Below, piece by piece: positions 52,729 to 55,920 of a DNA stretch of 55,920 nucleotides. The position numbers and the translations under genes are program-made. The stretch spans positions 1-55,920 of the IMG/VR virus record IMGVR_UViG_3300003324_000282; one strand, 5' to 3'. The notes beneath the pieces were generated by a model. The model was not told where the DNA came from. It saw only the letters and a program-made list of their open reading frames with translations, and searched no databases. The DNA comes from a virus. Position 1 is the first letter of the stretch; the number at the start of each line of letters is the position of its first letter.

Positions 52729-55415
52729 TTCTAGAAGGCGAAGACGCACTCCAGCACTATGGTATTCTCCGCAAGTCAGGTAGGTATCCTTGGGGTTCTG
52801 GTGAAGACCCGGTTCAAAGAAGTAACACGTTTTTGGGTATGGTTGCCGACCTACGTGAAAAAGGACTCACCCCAAAAGAGATTGCTGTTGGGTTAGGTTT
52901 AGAGAACACTACCAATCTTCGTAATGTTACAACTATTGCTCGGGCTGAGAAGAAAGCCGCCGATGTCAGTATAGCTATTCGGTTGAAAGAAAAAGGCATG
53001 TCCAATATTGCCATTGGTAAACAAATGGGCGTTGGTGAATCTCAGGTTCGTGCATTGTTGAAAGCACATGAAGACGATAACTTGCATATTCTCAAAGCCA
53101 CTACAGAAGTTATCAAAAAACGTTGTGATGAAGTTAAGTACCTTGACGTTGGTACAGGTCAACAATATCATGTACCTACTGGTGTCAGTGAAAACAAATT
53201 CAAAGCTGCAATTGCTGCGCTTGAAGATCAAGGCTACAAAGTTCATTATCTTAAAGTTCCTCAATTGGGAACCACACATGAAACAACACATAAAGTCCTA
53301 GCACCACCAGGTGTACCATATTCTGAAGTCAGTAAGAATCGTGATAACATTCGTGGTTTTACTGAATGGACCAATGATGGTGGTAGGTCTTGGTTGGGCA
53401 TTGATCCACCAATTTCTATTAGTTCAAAGCGTCTTGGTATTCGATACAAAGAAGAAGGCGGCGCAGAAGCAGATGGTGTCATCTATGTTCGACCCGGTGT
53501 AAGAGACATTTCACTAGGTCGATCCCGTTATGCTCAGGTGCGTATTCAAATTGATGATACGCATTACATCAAGGGCATGGCAATGTACAAGGATGATCTT
53601 CCATCTGGAACCGACCTTCTTTTCAATACGAATAAGTCGAACACTGGAAATAAATTAGATGCTTTGAAGCCACTGAAGAATGATCCTGACAACCCATTTG
53701 GATCTACTGTTCGTCAGCTTAAAGATGAAAATAAAAAAGTATACTCGGCAATGAATATTGTTTATGAAGAAGGTACCTGGGAGCGTTGGTCTAATAAGTT
53801 GTCTTCACAGTTCCTATCCAAGCAAACTCCGGATCTGGTTAAGAAGCGGCTTGACCTAACGTTTGAAAAGAAGAAGTCTGAGCTAGATGAAATCATGAAG
53901 TTGACAAACCCCGCAGTTAGAAAGCATCTTCTATTCAAGTTTGCTGAAGAGGCCGATTCTTCTGCGGTTCATCTCAAGGCGGCTGGGTTCAAACGTTCTG
54001 CTGCACATGTTATCTTACCTATTACTTCTATGAAAGAAACAGAAATCTATGCACCTAACTTCAAGAATGGTGAACGAGTAGTTCTTATTCGTCATCCGCA
54101 TGCAGGTGTATTTGAGATTCCAGAACTAACTGTTAATAACCGTCATCCAGAAGCTAGAAAACTTCTTGGTCCTACCAAGGATCGTCCTGAGCCGGTTCGA
54201 GATGCAGTAGGCATTCATCCCAAGGTTGCACAACATCTTTCTGGTGCAGACTTTGATGGTGATACGGTTCTGGTAATTCCAAACAATGATAGAAGAATTA
54301 AGAACTCTCCACCATTAGCTGGGTTAAAAGACTTTGATCCGCAGATATACAAGATTCCTGATGACAGTCCAATACCCAGAATTAAACCAAAGACAAAGCA
54401 ACTACAAATGGGTGATGTTTCAAATTTGATCACCGATATGACTATCAAAGGAGCACCCCCATCCGAGCTTGCTCGAGCAGTTCGGCATTCTATGGTAGTT
54501 ATCGATGCTGAGAAACATCATCTAAACTATAAGCAATCAGCCATTGATAATGGTATTTCTCAACTTAAGAAGCGGTATCAAACAGATGCTGCTGGTAACC
54601 CTTCTTCTCGAGCTGGTGCTTCAACTTTAATTTCTAGAGCTAAGAGTCGTAAAGAAGTACCAGAGAGAAAACAAGGGTTTAAGATTAATCCTGAAACTGG
54701 TGCCAAAGAGTATCGTTATACTGGTGCAACTAAGATAGATGCAAAAGGTAGGGTTGTCCCTCGTACAACCAGGTCTACTAAGATGGCTGAAACTAATGAT
54801 GCCCGTACTCTGTTGTCTAAGGGTGGTGGTACAAAGGTAGAGCACATCTATGCAGACTATGCTAATAGACTTAAGACTATGGCTAATGATACGAGGAAAG
54901 AGTACATCAATACAAAGCCTACGCCATATGATAGTTCAGCAAGAACTGCCTACTCAAAAGAGGTGGCCTCTCTTAACGCAAAGCTCCACCTGGCTTTAAG
55001 AAACAGCCCCCTTGAAAGACAAGCCCAGGTCCTAGGAAACCGGGTCTATAAACAAAAGCTCAATGACCAACCAGACATGGATGAGTCTGAGAAGAAGAAA
55101 GTAAAAGCTCAGGCTCTAATGGAAGCTAGAACTAGGGTTGGTGCACATAAAGAACAGATCAAGATTGATGAAAATGAGTGGGCTGCTATTCAAGCAGGTG
55201 CTTTCCATAACAACACTCTCACTAAGATTCTAGACAATGCAGATCTTGATACAGTGAGGAAGCTAGCTACACCTAAGGAAACAGTACTAATGACTAACTC
55301 CAAGACAGCTAGAGCACAGTCTATGCTTAAGGGTGGTGCCACACAGGCTGAGGTTGCTGAGGCTCTTGGTGTATCACTTAGTACTCTTAAGCGTAGTCTA
55401 GGTGGTGAAGGGTAA
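52725..55415 (+). CDS. RNA polymerase beta-prime-like protein with HTH segments and head-type N-terminal motif
   Basis: This 896-residue protein carries HLSGADFDGDTVLVIP, whose Asp509, Asp511 and Asp513 match the catalytic DFDGD of multisubunit RNA polymerase. The upstream context (VVLIRHPHAGVFEIP then IHPKVAQHL) parallels the beta-prime NRxPTLHR...LHPLV segment. A possible second barrel is near YIKGMAMYKDDLPSGTDLLF. Helix-turn-helix segments lie at about 40-60, 85-110 and 870-892 (TQAEVAEALGVSLSTLKRS). The N-terminus LQHYGILRKSGRYPWGSG recalls the HxGxxGMxWG motif of head proteins. A single-chain phage RNA polymerase is the best hypothesis. Confidence 0.7.
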   Translation: MILEGEDALQHYGILRKSGRYPWGSGEDPVQRSNTFLGMVADLREKGLTPKEIAVGLGLENTTNLRNVTTIARAEKKAADVSIAIRLKEKGMSNIAIGKQMGVGESQVRALLKAHEDDNLHILKATTEVIKKRCDEVKYLDVGTGQQYHVPTGVSENKFKAAIAALEDQGYKVHYLKVPQLGTTHETTHKVLAPPGVPYSEVSKNRDNIRGFTEWTNDGGRSWLGIDPPISISSKRLGIRYKEEGGAEADGVIYVRPGVRDISLGRSRYAQVRIQIDDTHYIKGMAMYKDDLPSGTDLLFNTNKSNTGNKLDALKPLKNDPDNPFGSTVRQLKDENKKVYSAMNIVYEEGTWERWSNKLSSQFLSKQTPDLVKKRLDLTFEKKKSELDEIMKLTNPAVRKHLLFKFAEEADSSAVHLKAAGFKRSAAHVILPITSMKETEIYAPNFKNGERVVLIRHPHAGVFEIPELTVNNRHPEARKLLGPTKDRPEPVRDAVGIHPKVAQHLSGADFDGDTVLVIPNNDRRIKNSPPLAGLKDFDPQIYKIPDDSPIPRIKPKTKQLQMGDVSNLITDMTIKGAPPSELARAVRHSMVVIDAEKHHLNYKQSAIDNGISQLKKRYQTDAAGNPSSRAGASTLISRAKSRKEVPERKQGFKINPETGAKEYRYTGATKIDAKGRVVPRTTRSTKMAETNDARTLLSKGGGTKVEHIYADYANRLKTMANDTRKEYINTKPTPYDSSARTAYSKEVASLNAKLHLALRNSPLERQAQVLGNRVYKQKLNDQPDMDESEKKKVKAQALMEARTRVGAHKEQIKIDENEWAAIQAGAFHNNTLTKILDNADLDTVRKLATPKETVLMTNSKTARAQSMLKGGATQAEVAEALGVSLSTLKRSLGGEG

Positions 55416-55684
55416 TGGATACAGTTGACTACATGCTTACTACTACTGACAATCCTTACAATCCTTTCACTGAATTTGATGAATGGAATGCATGGGACGA
55501 AGCACAGGGCTACTACACTACTGCTTACTTAGCAAGAATTACAAGAAGTTCTGATGAGATCTCAGAAGCTAATCAGGATGTAGCCATAGAGAATGCTATC
55601 GATGAGATTGTTAAAGAGAATATTCTTGGGATTTATCGTAAGGTAAGTGCAAAGGATTATACTACTACTGGTACGATAGAGTGA
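55415..55684 (+). CDS. Small acidic partner of the polymerase-like gene
   Basis: This 89-residue acidic protein contains NPYNPFTEFDEWNAWDEAQGYYT and AIENAIDEIVKENILGIYRKV. I know this pattern from actinophage proteins encoded near the genome end. ATG overlaps the upstream stop, so the two are co-translated and might act together. Confidence 0.7.
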   Translation: MDTVDYMLTTTDNPYNPFTEFDEWNAWDEAQGYYTTAYLARITRSSDEISEANQDVAIENAIDEIVKENILGIYRKVSAKDYTTTGTIE

Positions 55685-55809
55685 TGGTTATGCTATCTCG
55701 TATTCTCACTAGTCTCTCTACACGTAAGTGTTACAGTTGTGATGATAAAAGTTTTCATACACATCATCTAACATGGGTAGGTAGGCATCGATACATTCTT
55801 AATAAATAA
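55684..55809 (+). CDS. 41-residue Cys/His microprotein
   Basis: The peptide contains RKCYSCDDKSFHTHHLTWVGRH, here described as CYSC followed by HTHH, a likely zinc site. Its ATG overlaps the previous stop (the TGATGG junction). It is the last gene in the window. Confidence 0.55.
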   Translation: MVMLSRILTSLSTRKCYSCDDKSFHTHHLTWVGRHRYILNK

Positions 55810-55920
55810 AATAAATTTTAAAAAATAATTTTTATAAAATTTTAAAAAATAATTTTCATTTTGAAAAAAATTTTTACGGTATCGGGGGAGGGGTCCGCGA
55901 TATTTACCCCCCCTTTGCAT
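55810..55920. other. AT-rich block followed by G- and C-runs at the window end
   Basis: About 65 bases are almost pure A/T, with repeated TTTTAAAAAATAATTTT at two places. They are followed by ATCGGGGGAGGGG and a C-run near the end. The window start has CCGGGGGG. I see no gene here. The layout suggests a physical genome end or a packaging region, but I found no direct terminal repeat. Confidence 0.4.

Noticed and set aside
1-55920. CRISPR array, transposon, integrase or lysogeny genes.
   Set aside because: I saw no regularly spaced repeats with unique spacers, no transposase or recombinase motifs and no divergent repressor region. The 14-base-spaced elements are promoters in layout, not CRISPR repeats.
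1-55920. Direct terminal repeat joining window start and end.
   Set aside because: Both ends have G/C runs, but the sequences do not match by eye over more than a few bases.

Overview
The window looks like all or nearly all of the genome of a long-tailed double-stranded DNA phage (siphovirus type). Every gene I can support is on the + strand, and the genes are tightly packed with many ATGA, GTGA and TAATG overlaps. I see no integrase, repressor, transposase or CRISPR array, so a lytic lifestyle is the simplest reading. An actinobacterial (perhaps Streptomyces-like) host is suggested by a BldC-like DNA-binding domain, a ReqiPepy6 Gp37-like baseplate protein, a ThyX/DUF3310 pair and several small proteins of a type I associate with actinophages. 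The base composition is much more AT-rich than Streptomyces, and several families also occur in Firmicutes phages, so the host stays open.

Layout. 0.1-2.9 kb: a putative small terminase, a papain-like protease, a DUF6527-like protein, an HNH protein and an amidase endolysin. 2.9-6.3 kb: a connector-like protein, two collagen/repeat-type fibres and an esterase. 6.3-13.7 kb: the head module, with large terminase, portal, a fused protease/acidic linker/HK97 capsid protein, head-tail joining proteins, a 2H phosphoesterase and three small proteins carrying the motif HxGxxGMxWGV. 13.7-27.6 kb: the tail module, with two paralogous tail-tube proteins around a chaperone, a third fibre, a 1,858-residue tape measure, distal tail protein and Gp37-like hub. 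27.6-28.9 kb: membrane proteins including an r1t-type holin.

28.9-32.8 kb is the most unusual stretch. It holds a series of mostly single-gene cassettes encoding small membrane proteins. Most have their own promoter-like element (TCGCA, exactly 14 bases, a TATAAT-like hexamer, usually GAGACCC) and their own hairpin-T terminator. A tRNA with anticodon UAA and a possible small RNA lie inside this stretch. One further promoter copy lies at 43.3 kb and a weak one at 51.8 kb. 31.7-36.9 kb holds a conserved module of larger membrane or accessory proteins with two DUF6353-like paralogues.

36.9-55.8 kb is replication, nucleotide metabolism and takeover. It includes a 1,256-residue SF3 helicase / archaeo-eukaryotic primase / family B polymerase fusion, a possible ssDNA-binding protein, a second papain-like protease, ThyX, DUF3310, a zinc-ribbon/BldC-like fusion, an SF2 helicase, a NUMOD4/HNH endonuclease, two PD-(D/E)XK nucleases and many zinc-knuckle microproteins. 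It ends with an 896-residue protein containing an RNA polymerase beta-prime-like catalytic motif (GADFDGD in the right context), several helix-turn-helix segments, and an N-terminal motif resembling the head-module HxGxxGMxWG motif.

How it may fit together (inference): the RNA polymerase-like protein could be a phage transcription enzyme, possibly packaged in the virion, and the strict 14-base-spaced elements are candidates for its promoters. An alternative is that they are host sigma-type promoters with a phage-specific upstream box.
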